Source of the DNA: Cellulomonas shaoxiangyii
GTDB taxonomy: Bacteria; Actinomycetota; Actinomycetes; Actinomycetales; Cellulomonadaceae
DNA: 64,000 bases
NCBI RefSeq assembly: GCF_004798685.1
Contig: NZ_CP039291.1
Location: forward strand, 744,001 to 808,000
Reading direction: 5' to 3'
The notes beneath the pieces were generated by a model, which made no database searches, was not told the DNA's origin, and saw only the letters and a program-made list of their open reading frames with translations. Shown one piece after another: positions 18,939 through 26,430 of the stretch (positions are counted from its first letter, which is position 1; every line of letters starts with the position of its first letter). Position numbers and translations under genes: made by a program.

Positions 18939-19961
18939 TCAGCCATGGCCGCCCACCGGCTCGAGCCCGTGCACGCGGCCGCCGGCGAGGGACGCGTGCG
19001 GGCGCGCCTCCGTCGCGGCGTCGAACCGCTCGCTGCGGCGTCGCACGGCGGCCTCCGCGTCCGCGTGCACGAGGTCGCCGTTGATCCCTGCCGCCGCCAG
19101 GACGCCCGCGGTCGCCGCTCCGCCCACCATCGCGGCCAGGTCGGTGGCGTTGCCCGCCACCCAGACGTCCGGCAGGTCGGTGCGGCCCCCCGGGGAGGAC
19201 GAGACGTACGTGCCGAACGGGTGCTCGCTCACGGTGCCGCCGAGCTGCTCGTACAGGTCCGCGTTGGCCACGAACCGGGGTGCCACGGCCACCGCGTCGA
19301 CGTCGAACCGGCGACCGTCCGCCAGGACGACCGCCCGCAGCGCGTCGTCGTCGTGGTCGAGCCGCTCCACCGTCCCCTGAACCAGGCGGACGTCGAGGGC
19401 CACGAGCTGCTCCCGCTCCGTGTCCTCCAGGTCGGGCCCGGAGTGCAGGAAGAGCGTGACGTCGTCGCTCAGCTGACGCATCAGCAGCGCCTGGTGCGGC
19501 GCGTTGTCGCTGGTCGCGAGCACGCCGATGCGCCGGCCGCGGACCTCCCAGCCGTGGCAGTACGGGCAGTGCAGCACGTCGGCGCCCCACCGCTCCCGCA
19601 CGCCCGGCACGTCGGGGAGGACGTCGGTCAGTCCCGTCGCCAGCAGCAGGACGCGGGCGCGGACGTCGCCGCCCTCGGCGAGGCTGACGACGAGGCCGTC
19701 GCCGTCGCGCCGCGCGCCCACGGCGCGGTCGCTGCGGACCTCGGCGCCGTAGGACTCGGCCTCCCGGCGGCCCGCGGCGAGCAGCTCCTGCGGGGGGACG
19801 CCCTCGCGGCCCAGCAGGTTGTGCGCGCCCGCGGCGGGCGCGTTGCGCGGCTCGCCCGCGTCGACGACGAGCACGGACCGCAGCGAGCGGCCCAGGGTCA
19901 CGGCGGCGGCCAGGCCGGCGGCCCCGCCGCCCACCACCACCACGTCGTACCGGTCGGTCAT
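18939..19961 (-). CDS. NAD(P)/FAD-dependent oxidoreductase, thioredoxin-reductase-like
   Basis: A 340-residue flavoprotein with the FAD-binding GGGAAGLAAAV near the N-terminus, a redox-active Cys pair CPYCHG in the thioredoxin-reductase position, and a late AGNATDLAAMVGGAATAG flavin motif. Residue order suits a TrxB relative, but the CPYCHGWE form and lack of a thioredoxin gene suggest a specialised disulphide oxidoreductase. Its ATG overlaps the stop of the upstream methyltransferase gene by four bases, so both are made from one message controlled by the divergent XRE-cupin regulator. Confidence 0.92.
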   Translation of the reverse strand: MTDRYDVVVVGGGAAGLAAAVTLGRSLRSVLVVDAGEPRNAPAAGAHNLLGREGVPPQELLAAGRREAESYGAEVRSDRAVGARRDGDGLVVSLAEGGDVRARVLLLATGLTDVLPDVPGVRERWGADVLHCPYCHGWEVRGRRIGVLATSDNAPHQALLMRQLSDDVTLFLHSGPDLEDTEREQLVALDVRLVQGTVERLDHDDDALRAVVLADGRRFDVDAVAVAPRFVANADLYEQLGGTVSEHPFGTYVSSSPGGRTDLPDVWVAGNATDLAAMVGGAATAGVLAAAGINGDLVHADAEAAVRRRSERFDAATEARPHASLAGGRVHGLEPVGGHG

Positions 19962-20908
19962 CGGGCACCTCCGTCGTGCATCGGGACGCCGGCCGCGCCG
20001 TGGCGGGCCGGGTCGGGGTCCTCGTGGGTGGACGGCCGGGCTCCGTCCGCGCGCCGCGCGACCCACACCGTGCGGCGCGTCCGCGCCGTCAGGGCGTCGA
20101 GCGCAGCGGGGTGCCGTGCGAGCAGGCGGTCCAGGGCCGCCACGTCGGCCGGGGCGAGCCGGTCGGCGAGCGCCGCGCGCACGTGGCCCAGCCACGCGCG
20201 CACGAACCGGCCGTCGGCGGCCTCGGCCGTGACGTGGTGGACGGCGTCGACGGTGAACCCCGCGTGCTCGAGGTGCGGCCGCCAGTCGGGATGAGCGTTC
20301 CACGGGGACATGGCGGCGGCGAGGCGGGACGCGAGACCGGGTGCCGACGGCAGGTCGTCGGGCAGCACCTGCGCCGGCTCGTCGAGCTCGGCGACCAGCG
20401 CGACGCCGCCGGGGCGCAGGGCGGCGTACGCGTCGCGCAGCACGCGGTCGGCCTGGGCCAGGTGGTGCAGCGAGGACGCGGCCCACACGACGTCGACGGT
20501 GCCGGTGGCGGGCCACGCGCTGTCGAGGTCGGCCTCGAGCGTGCGGACGCGGTCGCCGAGCCCGGCGCTGCGGGCCGCGGTGCGGACGCGCGCGAGCATC
20601 GCCGCGGAGCGGTCGACCGCGACGACGGTCGCCGCGGGCAGGCGCCGCGCGAGCGCGAGCGTCCCGGTTCCGGTGCCCGCACCCAGGTCGACGACCGTGC
20701 GCGCGTCCGGGCAGTGGCCGGCGACCAGGTCGGTCGCCGTCGTGAGCCAGGCGCCGAGCACCTCGGCGTCGAGGTCGAGCAGGGCGGCGTTCGTCGCCTC
20801 GTCGGCCGGGGAGGGATGGACGCCGCGGGCGTCGTGATGCGCGTCGAGACGGTGCCCGCGGTGCTCGTGGGCCGGGCGGTCGACCGGGTGGCCGGGCGTG
20901 GAGGTCAT
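19958..20908 (-). CDS. Class I SAM-dependent methyltransferase
   Basis: A 316-residue methyltransferase. Motif I is VVDLGAGTGTGTLALARRLP, the acidic residue after strand 2 is in VVAVDRSAAML, and WAASSLHHLAQADRVLRD is the post-I region of UbiE-like enzymes. The first 55 residues are His-rich (HEHRGHRLDAHHDARGVH) and may bind a metal or be disordered. The chosen ATG at 20908 leaves 48 bases to the divergent regulator start. The substrate is unknown; coupling to a disulphide oxidoreductase hints at a thiol- or metal-related reaction. Confidence 0.88.
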   Translation of the reverse strand: MTSTPGHPVDRPAHEHRGHRLDAHHDARGVHPSPADEATNAALLDLDAEVLGAWLTTATDLVAGHCPDARTVVDLGAGTGTGTLALARRLPAATVVAVDRSAAMLARVRTAARSAGLGDRVRTLEADLDSAWPATGTVDVVWAASSLHHLAQADRVLRDAYAALRPGGVALVAELDEPAQVLPDDLPSAPGLASRLAAAMSPWNAHPDWRPHLEHAGFTVDAVHHVTAEAADGRFVRAWLGHVRAALADRLAPADVAALDRLLARHPAALDALTARTRRTVWVARRADGARPSTHEDPDPARHGAAGVPMHDGGAR

Positions 20909-20949
20909 GCGGACGACGTTAGGCGACCGTTGTGCGAGAGACATAGGCT

Positions 20950-20966
20950 CTTGCGCATGACGCAAG
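20950..20966. promoter_or_regulatory. Palindrome overlapping the XRE-cupin start codon
   Basis: CTTGCG (20950-20955), spacer CATGA, CGCAAG (20961-20966): a perfect 6-5-6 inverted repeat containing the ATG at 20957. A regulator bound here would block its own translation start and the divergent promoter, as expected for an autoregulatory site. Confidence 0.5.
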
Positions 20967-21535
20967 AAGTGGACCTCGATGCCGTCGTCCGGCAGCGCGT
21001 GCGCGGGCTGCGGCTCGCCCGCGGCTGGTCACTGGAGGCCCTCGCGGCGCGCTGCTACCTCAGCCCCTCGACGCTGAGCCGCATCGAGACCGGCCACCGG
21101 CGCATCGCCCTCGACCAGCTCGTCCCGCTCGCGCGCGCGCTCGGCACCACGCTGGACCAGCTCGTCGAGCCGGTCCAGGACGAGGACGTCGTCATCCGGC
21201 CCGAGCCCGAGGAGGCCGAGGGCCTCACCACGTGGCTGCTGTCGCGGCCCGGTGCGATCCCCGGCGTGACCGTCGCGAAGATGCGCATCACGCCGGAGCG
21301 GCCCGTGCGCGGCACGGGCGTGCACCCCGGGTACGAGTGGTTCACGGTGCTGTCCGGCACGGTCCGCCTGCGGCTCGGCGAGCGCACGGTGCAGGTGCGG
21401 ACCGGCCAGGCGGCGGGCTTCTCGACGATGGTGCCGCACGCCGTCGACGCGCCCGAGGGCACCGCCGAGATCCTCAGCATCTTCGACCGCGACGGCGAGC
21501 GCGCCCACCTGCACGCGGGCGGCTCCGCCGGCTGA
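20957..21535 (+). CDS. XRE-family transcriptional regulator with C-terminal cupin
   Basis: A 192-residue regulator. A helix-turn-helix (WSLEALAARCYLSPSTLSRIETG, about residues 23-45) is followed by a cupin barrel (about 110-180) with HPGYEWFTVLSGTVRLRLG and a second histidine in VPHAVDA, so a ligand or metal could be sensed. It diverges from the methyltransferase/oxidoreductase pair across 48 bases, which is the usual place for the regulator of such an operon. Confidence 0.92.
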   Translation: MTQEVDLDAVVRQRVRGLRLARGWSLEALAARCYLSPSTLSRIETGHRRIALDQLVPLARALGTTLDQLVEPVQDEDVVIRPEPEEAEGLTTWLLSRPGAIPGVTVAKMRITPERPVRGTGVHPGYEWFTVLSGTVRLRLGERTVQVRTGQAAGFSTMVPHAVDAPEGTAEILSIFDRDGERAHLHAGGSAG

Positions 21536-21571
21536 CGGCGGCGCGCCCGCGCCCGTGGGCCGCGAGGCCGG

Positions 21572-21862
21572 TCACGAGGGCTTCGTGGCCTTCCCGTCGA
21601 GCCACAGGGTGTCGGACGCGTGCGCGTGCGTGCCGCCGGTCCCGACGTACTTCCCCGAGATCGTCGGCCCCTGCGTCAGCACGCGCCAGAACGCCATGGC
21701 GTGCCCGCGCCCGAGCCCGTGCTCCTCGGCGAACCAGGCGACCACCTGCCCCGCCTTCGTGCCGGGGGCGTCCAGGCCCTTCTCGTGCGCCACGGCGAGC
21801 AGCTCGCGCGGGGTCATGCCGGTGCGGTCCTCGATCGTGTCGAGGTAGGCCTGGAAGGACAT
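21572..21862 (-). CDS. DUF4287 domain protein
   Basis: A 96-residue protein recognisable by its start MSFQAYLDTIEDRTGMTPRE, the FAEEHGLGRGHAMAF segment and a basic C-terminus. Function is unknown; short proteins of this family are common in actinobacteria and act in the cytoplasm. It stands alone, with GC-rich non-coding sequence on both sides. Confidence 0.85.
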   Translation of the reverse strand: MSFQAYLDTIEDRTGMTPRELLAVAHEKGLDAPGTKAGQVVAWFAEEHGLGRGHAMAFWRVLTQGPTISGKYVGTGGTHAHASDTLWLDGKATKPS

Positions 21863-22082
21863 CGGGGCTCCCGTCGTCGCGGCGACGCCGCGCGCGTCGC
21901 CCGCCCTGCCCGACCGTCGGCGTGGGCGGGACTCATCGGGGTCACCCGCACGGGGGCACGACCTGCGCGGACGCGCGGCGGCTGGTGGGATGGGCGTCGG
22001 CCGGGGTGCTCCCGGGGCGCGGACCGGCGCCGCGACCGGCACGGTGACCGGCGCGGTGACCGGCACGGGGCGGGGTGGGTGC

Positions 22083-22736
22083 GTGCGCGCGGACGACGGT
22101 GGTGCGGTGCCCGCGTGGGCGGTCGCGTCGGCGGTGCTCGCGCCGGTCGCGATGATCGGCGGCTGGACCCTCGCGGCGGCCCTCCAGCCGGGCTTCGACC
22201 CCGTCGCCGGGACGATCAGCGCGCTCGCGGCCACGACGGCCACCGCGCCGGCGGTGATGACGGCCGGGCTCGCCCTCACCGGCGCGGCGCACGTCGGCAC
22301 GGCGCTCGGCACCCGCCCTCTGCCGCGCGCCGGCCGGCTCCTGCACGCGCTCGGCGGCATCGCGACGGTCGCGGTCGCCGCGCTGCCCGTCGACCGTGCC
22401 CCGCAAGCCCACGGGCTGGCGGCCGCGGTGGCGTTCGGCGCGCTCGCCCTGTGGCCGGCGGCGGCGTGGCGTCGCGGCACCACGCACGGCCGCACGGACG
22501 TGCGACCCGACCGGCCCGCGGTGACGCGCCCGGCGGTGGCGCTGACGGCCTCCGCGGTGCTGCTCGCGCTGCTGACGTGGTTCGTGCTCGAGCTCCAGGG
22601 CGTGGGCCCGGCCCGCGGTGCGTGGACCGGCCTCTCCGAGCGCGCGGTCGCCGGCGCGCAGGCCCTCTGGCCGCTCGCCGTGGTGCTCTCCCTGCGCGCC
22701 GACGCCGCACGACGCCGCTCCGGCACGCACCCCTGA
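22083..22736 (+). CDS. DUF998-like integral membrane protein
   Basis: About 217 residues with five to six hydrophobic helices. The segment ALQPGFDPVAGTISALAA matches the region after helix 1 in DUF998 proteins, which have no agreed function. The GTG at 22083 is preferred because the in-frame sequence before it (from an ATG at 21990) is a low-complexity run of Thr/Gly repeats made by ACCGGC-type nucleotide repeats and is unlikely to be translated. A cluster of 20-bp repeats follows the stop. Confidence 0.7.
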   Translation: MRADDGGAVPAWAVASAVLAPVAMIGGWTLAAALQPGFDPVAGTISALAATTATAPAVMTAGLALTGAAHVGTALGTRPLPRAGRLLHALGGIATVAVAALPVDRAPQAHGLAAAVAFGALALWPAAAWRRGTTHGRTDVRPDRPAVTRPAVALTASAVLLALLTWFVLELQGVGPARGAWTGLSERAVAGAQALWPLAVVLSLRADAARRRSGTHP

Positions 22737-22782
22737 CCCCGGCACCGGAGGCGCCTCCCGCAGCCGCCCGCTCGTCGAGGCC

Positions 22783-22906
22783 CCCGTCGGTGCCGAGTTC
22801 GCCCCGTCGGTGCCGAGCTCGCCCAGTCGGTGCCGAGTTCGCCCAGTCGGTGCCGAGTTCGCCGGTCCCCTGGGGCGTACTCGGGGTGCAAAGGGCGAAC
22901 TCGGCG
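22783..22906. repeat. Four 20-bp direct repeats plus an inverted copy
   Basis: Four consecutive 20-bp units with core GTCGGTGCCGAGTTCGCC run from 22783 to about 22862 (one unit has GAGCTC). An inverted core GGGCGAACTCGGCG lies at 22893-22906. The same GAGTTCG core recurs, again as direct plus inverted copies, at 32211-32284. The rest of the 22737-23029 gap shows no gene. The inverted arms could fold into a hairpin ending the upstream gene. Confidence 0.85.
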
Positions 22907-23029
22907 TCGGGGGAGGGCGGCGCGGGCCGGGGCGTCCGCCCGGGCCACGACGGCGGCGCGGGCGCAGCCCCGCGCCCGGCCCGGGCGCGCCGGGGACGGG
23001 GACGTCGGCCGGCGCGAGAGGATCGGGGG

Positions 23030-24076
23030 GTGCGTGCGCTGGTGGTCGAGGAGTTCGGTGCGGTCCCGCAGGTGCGGGAGGTGCCCGACCCGGCGTGCCC
23101 GGACGACGGCGTGGTCGTGCGGGTCGCCGCGACGGGGGTGTGCCGCAGCGACTGGCACGCGTGGCAGGGGCACGACGACGGCGTCCGGCTGCCGCACGTG
23201 CCCGGGCACGAGCTGGCGGGGACGGTCGTCGCGGTCGGGCCGGGGGTGCGGGACTGGGCTGTCGGTGACGTCGTGACCGTGCCGTTCGTGTGCGCGTGCG
23301 GGACGTGCGCGACGTGCCGCGCGGGGGAGCACCAGGTGTGCCCGCACCAGAGCCAGCCGGGGTTCACGCACTGGGGGTCGTTCGCGGAGCTCGTCGCGCT
23401 GCACCACGCCGACACGAACCTCGTGCGCGTGCCCGCCGGCATGACGGCCGTCGAGGCCGCCTCGCTCGGCTGCCGCTTCGCCACCGCGTACCGCGCGCTG
23501 ACGGTGCACGGCGCCGTGCGGGCGGGGGACGAGGTCGTGGTGCTCGGGTGCGGCGGCGTCGGGCTGTCCGCGGTCATGGTCGCCGCGTCGCTGGGTGCGC
23601 GTGTGGTGGCGGTGGACCCGTCTCCGGCCGCGCGCGCGGCCGCCCGTGCGGCGGGCGCGCACGTCGCCCTCGACCCCGCCGGTGGTACGCCCGCCGCGGT
23701 CGCCGCGCAGGTCGTGGCGGCCACGGACGGCGGTGCGCACGTGTCGCTCGACGCGCTCGGCAGCCCCGCGACGGCGCAGGCGGGCGTGCTGGCGCTGCGC
23801 CGCCGGGGCCGGCACGTCCAGGTGGGGCTGCTGCTGGGCGCCGACGCCGCGACGGCGCTGCCGATGGACCGCGTGGTCGCGCACGAGCTCGAGGTCTACG
23901 GGAGCCACGGCATGGCGGCGCACGAGTACCCCGCGATGCTGGCGGCGATCACGGCGGGGCGGCTCGACCCGGGTCGGCTCGTGGGCCGGACCGTCGGCCT
24001 CGACCAGGCGGCCGAGGCGCTGGCCGCGCTCGGGCGGCCGGGCGCAGGCGCGGGCATGACCGTCGTCGTGCTCTGA
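23030..24076 (+). CDS. Zinc-dependent alcohol dehydrogenase (MDR family)
   Basis: A 348-residue medium-chain dehydrogenase. Catalytic zinc ligands are in GVCRSDWHAW and PGHELAGTV, and the structural-zinc cysteines are CACGTCATCRAGEHQVC. The Rossmann nucleotide-binding motif is VLGCGGVGLSAVMV (about residues 168-181), with an acidic residue after strand 2 (VVAVDPS) suggesting NAD preference. It oxidises alcohols or reduces aldehydes in the cytoplasm. The GTG start at 23030 follows GGGGG. Confidence 0.93.
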   Translation: MRALVVEEFGAVPQVREVPDPACPDDGVVVRVAATGVCRSDWHAWQGHDDGVRLPHVPGHELAGTVVAVGPGVRDWAVGDVVTVPFVCACGTCATCRAGEHQVCPHQSQPGFTHWGSFAELVALHHADTNLVRVPAGMTAVEAASLGCRFATAYRALTVHGAVRAGDEVVVLGCGGVGLSAVMVAASLGARVVAVDPSPAARAAARAAGAHVALDPAGGTPAAVAAQVVAATDGGAHVSLDALGSPATAQAGVLALRRRGRHVQVGLLLGADAATALPMDRVVAHELEVYGSHGMAAHEYPAMLAAITAGRLDPGRLVGRTVGLDQAAEALAALGRPGAGAGMTVVVL

Positions 24077-24263
24077 CGCGACGTCCCGCGGGACGCCCCG
24101 CCGCACTGGCGGCCGGCGCTGTCATTCATCCGATGACCGGCCCGCATCGCGCGTGGCAGCGCGTTCCTCGGCCCGCCTGCCCGCTTTCACTCGAACGGGT
24201 GACAGTGAGGCCGGTGACCTGCGACGACGCGCCCCTTTCCCAGCGTGCGAGATGCCACCGACA

Positions 24264-24352
24264 ACGTTATCTACAGTCATAGGACGATTGACCACTGATT
24301 TCCGGCAGGGATAACGTCGTGCACGTCCTATTTGTACACCATCCTTACAAAT
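24264..24352 (+). promoter_or_regulatory. AT-rich chitinase control region with three inverted repeats
   Basis: An unusually AT-rich stretch before the chitinase. A possible promoter is TTGACC (24288-24293) with GATAAC (24310-24315). Three inverted repeats are present: ACGTTATC/GATAACGT (24264-24271 and 24310-24317), ATAGGACG/CGTCCTAT (24279-24286 and 24324-24331) and ATTTGTA/TACAAAT (24330-24336 and 24346-24352). The first two bracket or overlap the promoter. The rest of the 24077-24370 gap shows no gene. Confidence 0.55.
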
Positions 24353-24370
24353 CGACGAACGGGAGTCGAG

Positions 24371-26026
24371 ATGGTCAGGAGCAGTGCGCACCACCCCCGC
24401 CCGGGGTCGTCACGACGGCGTGCGCTCGCCGCCGCGCTGACGGCCCTCGGCGTGCTCGTCGCCGGGCTCGTCGCCGCGCCCGGTGCGAGCGCCGCGGGCG
24501 GGGTCACCGTCACGTTCACCTCCCAGGGCGACTGGGGGACGGGCCACCAGGTCGGCGTCACCGTCACCAACGGCACCTCGGCCGCCCTCCCCTCCTGGGC
24601 CGTCGACTTCACGCTGCCGGGCGGCGCCACGATCGGCAGCGCGTGGGACGCCGACCTCACCCGCAACGGCACCGCCTACCGCGCGACCAAGAAGGGCTGG
24701 GCCGGCCCGATCGCGCCCGGGGCGTCGCAGACCTGGGGCTACGTCGCCTCCGGACCCTTCGTGCGGCCCACCACGTGCACGGTCGACGGCGCCTCGTGCA
24801 GCGGCGGCGGCACCCCGACGTCGTCGCCCACGGCGACCCCGACGGCCACCCCCACCGTCACGCCGACCCGGACCCCGACGCCCACGCCCACGCCCACGAC
24901 GCCCCCGCCCGCCGGCGCCAAGGTCGTCGGCTACTTCGCCGAGTGGGGCGTCTACGCCCGCAACTACCACGTCAAGGACATCGACACCTCGGGCTCGGCG
25001 TCGAAGCTGACCCACATCCTCTACGCGTTCGGCAACACCACGGGCGGGCGCTGCTCGATCGGCGACTCGTACGCCGACGTCGAGAAGGCGTACACCGCCG
25101 AGCAGTCCGTCGACGGCGTCGCCGACACGTGGGACCAGCCGCTGCGCGGCAGCTTCAACCAGCTGCGCGAGCTGAAGAGGAAGTACCCGCACCTCAAGGT
25201 CATCTGGTCGTTCGGCGGCTGGACCTGGTCGGGCGGCTTCACGCAGGCGGCGCAGGACCCGGCCGCGTTCGCGGAGTCCTGCTACAACCTCGTGGAGGAC
25301 CCGCGCTGGGCGGACGTCTTCGACGGCATCGACGTCGACTGGGAGTACCCGAACACTTGCGGCCTGACGTGCGACGCGAGCGGCCCGCAGGCGTTCGACC
25401 GCGTCGTGACGGCGCTGCGCAACCGGTTCGGCCAGAACAACCTCGTCACCGCCGCCATCACGGCGGACGGCAGCAACGGCGGCAAGATCGACGCGGCGGA
25501 CTACGCCACGGCGGCGCAGAAGCTCGACTGGATCATGCCGATGACGTACGACTACTTCGGCGCGTTCGCCCCGTCCGGCCCGACCGCGCCGCACTCGCCG
25601 CTCACCGCCTACCCGGGCATCCCGCAGGAGGGCTTCAACTCCGAGGCGGCGGTGAACAAGCTCATCGCCAAGGGCGTCCCGGCGCGCAAGATCCTGCTCG
25701 GCGTCGGCTTCTACGGGCGTGGCTGGAACGGGGTCACGCAGTCCGCGCCCGGTGGTGCGGCGTCCGGCGCGGCGCCCGGCACGTACGAGCAGGGCATCGA
25801 GGACTACGAGGTCCTCAAGCAGCGGTGCCCGGCGACCGGCACGGTCGGCGGCACGGCGTACGCGCACTGCGGCACCCAGTGGTGGTCGTACGACACACCG
25901 CAGACCCTCGCCGGGAAGATGACGTGGGCGCGGAACAAGGGTCTCGGCGGCGCGTTCTTCTGGGAGCTGTCGGGCGACACCGCGAACGGCGAGCTCATCA
26001 CGGCCGTCTCCGGCGGCTGGCGCTGA
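24371..26026 (+). CDS. Secreted chitinase: CBM2 plus GH18
   Basis: A 551-residue exported chitinase. The signal peptide ends near residue 41 (ASA), a family 2 binding module spans about 44-143, a Pro/Thr linker about 148-181, and a GH18 barrel runs to the end. The catalytic block DGIDVDWEYP places the acid/base at Glu325; SFGGW and the late GGAFFWELSGD also fit GH18. It cleaves chitin outside the cell. The ATG at 24371 is chosen because GGGAG lies five bases upstream; an in-frame ATG at 24332 would add 13 residues. Confidence 0.95.
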   Translation: MVRSSAHHPRPGSSRRRALAAALTALGVLVAGLVAAPGASAAGGVTVTFTSQGDWGTGHQVGVTVTNGTSAALPSWAVDFTLPGGATIGSAWDADLTRNGTAYRATKKGWAGPIAPGASQTWGYVASGPFVRPTTCTVDGASCSGGGTPTSSPTATPTATPTVTPTRTPTPTPTPTTPPPAGAKVVGYFAEWGVYARNYHVKDIDTSGSASKLTHILYAFGNTTGGRCSIGDSYADVEKAYTAEQSVDGVADTWDQPLRGSFNQLRELKRKYPHLKVIWSFGGWTWSGGFTQAAQDPAAFAESCYNLVEDPRWADVFDGIDVDWEYPNTCGLTCDASGPQAFDRVVTALRNRFGQNNLVTAAITADGSNGGKIDAADYATAAQKLDWIMPMTYDYFGAFAPSGPTAPHSPLTAYPGIPQEGFNSEAAVNKLIAKGVPARKILLGVGFYGRGWNGVTQSAPGGAASGAAPGTYEQGIEDYEVLKQRCPATGTVGGTAYAHCGTQWWSYDTPQTLAGKMTWARNKGLGGAFFWELSGDTANGELITAVSGGWR

Positions 26027-26030
26027 CCCA

Positions 26031-26107
26031 CGTGCGCCGGCGCGCTGGGGTGCGCCGGCGCACGTGCACCACCGGCCCGGGTCCCCGCACGGCGGGGGCC
26101 CGGGCCG
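26031..26107 (+). terminator. Two successive strong hairpins after the chitinase
   Basis: First hairpin: 13-bp arms CGTGCGCCGGCGC (26031-26043) and GCGCCGGCGCACG (26052-26064). Second: arms at 26073-26088 and 26092-26107 pair over 16 positions with one T-G wobble and a three-base loop. Neither has a T-run. They probably end or stabilise the chitinase message. Confidence 0.7.
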
Positions 26108-26155
26108 TGGCGTGCCCCGGCCGGCGCGAGGCGTCCGCCGGTGCCGGACGAGTGG

Positions 26156-26185
26156 TTGACGTCACCTCCGTGCGTCGGGTAGACC
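26156..26185 (+). promoter_or_regulatory. Orphan sigma-A-like promoter
   Basis: TTGACG (26156-26161) and TAGACC (26180-26185) with an 18-base spacer, both close to the actinobacterial housekeeping consensus. No open reading frame with coding character follows on the plus strand; the next gene is on the other strand. It would transcribe the structured stretch described in the next entry. Confidence 0.5.
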
Positions 26186-26190
26186 TGTCC

Positions 26191-26365
26191 GTCGGTGGCA
26201 CAACGGCGTGGCGCCAGACGCATGACACGGGAGCGGCTCTCGGTAGGCCGCATCCGGCGTGCTCGTCCGGTCGGAGACGACGGCGAGCACGTGCGCGGTG
26301 AGAGCGCGACCACCCTCCCGGTCCTCTAACCCCCACTGACCAGGCGCCCCACCCGTGGGCGCCCG
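26191..26365 (+). ncRNA. Possible structured small RNA with C-rich loops
   Basis: The stretch after the orphan promoter can fold into several stems: CGTGCTCG/CGAGCACG (26258-26265 and 26284-26291), GCGC/GCGC (26293-26296 and 26304-26307), and GACC/GGTC around the loop ACCCTCCC. The same GGTC can instead pair with GACC around a loop holding five Cs. The end would be GGCGCCC/GGGCGCC (26343-26349 and 26357-26363). Short C-rich loops recall the actinobacterial 6C RNA, but I cannot confirm family membership. The whole 26027-26430 gap has no credible protein gene. Confidence 0.35.
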
Positions 26366-26368
26366 CAC

Positions 26369-26409
26369 GACCACGGGTCCCCGAGCGTGCGCTCGCGGGG
26401 CCCGTGGTC
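26369..26409. terminator. Long near-perfect hairpin after the aldo/keto reductase gene
   Basis: Arms at 26369-26387 (GACCACGGGTCCCCGAGCG) and 26390-26409 pair almost perfectly around a two-base loop, with one unpaired base. It lies 22 bases beyond the aldo/keto reductase stop on the minus strand and can also stop plus-strand transcription. Confidence 0.75.
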
Positions 26410-26430
26410 GGCGGTGCGGGTCAGCCCGGG

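Noticed and set aside
16429..19968. A 1179-codon minus-strand open frame across several genes
   Set aside because: It runs opposite to genes with clear domains and signal peptides, and its translation is low-complexity Arg/Gly/Pro.
21990..22082. N-terminal extension of the DUF998-like protein from the ATG at 21990
   Set aside because: It would encode a Thr/Gly repeat from nucleotide repeats, is not membrane-like, and a GTG with a G-rich site lies at the domain start.
22783..22862. Possible CRISPR array
   Set aside because: The 20-bp units are directly adjacent with no spacers and no cas genes are near.
26191..26365. tRNA, 4.5S SRP RNA or tmRNA gene
   Set aside because: No cloverleaf with T-loop, no SRP tetraloop signature and no CCA-type end could be found.
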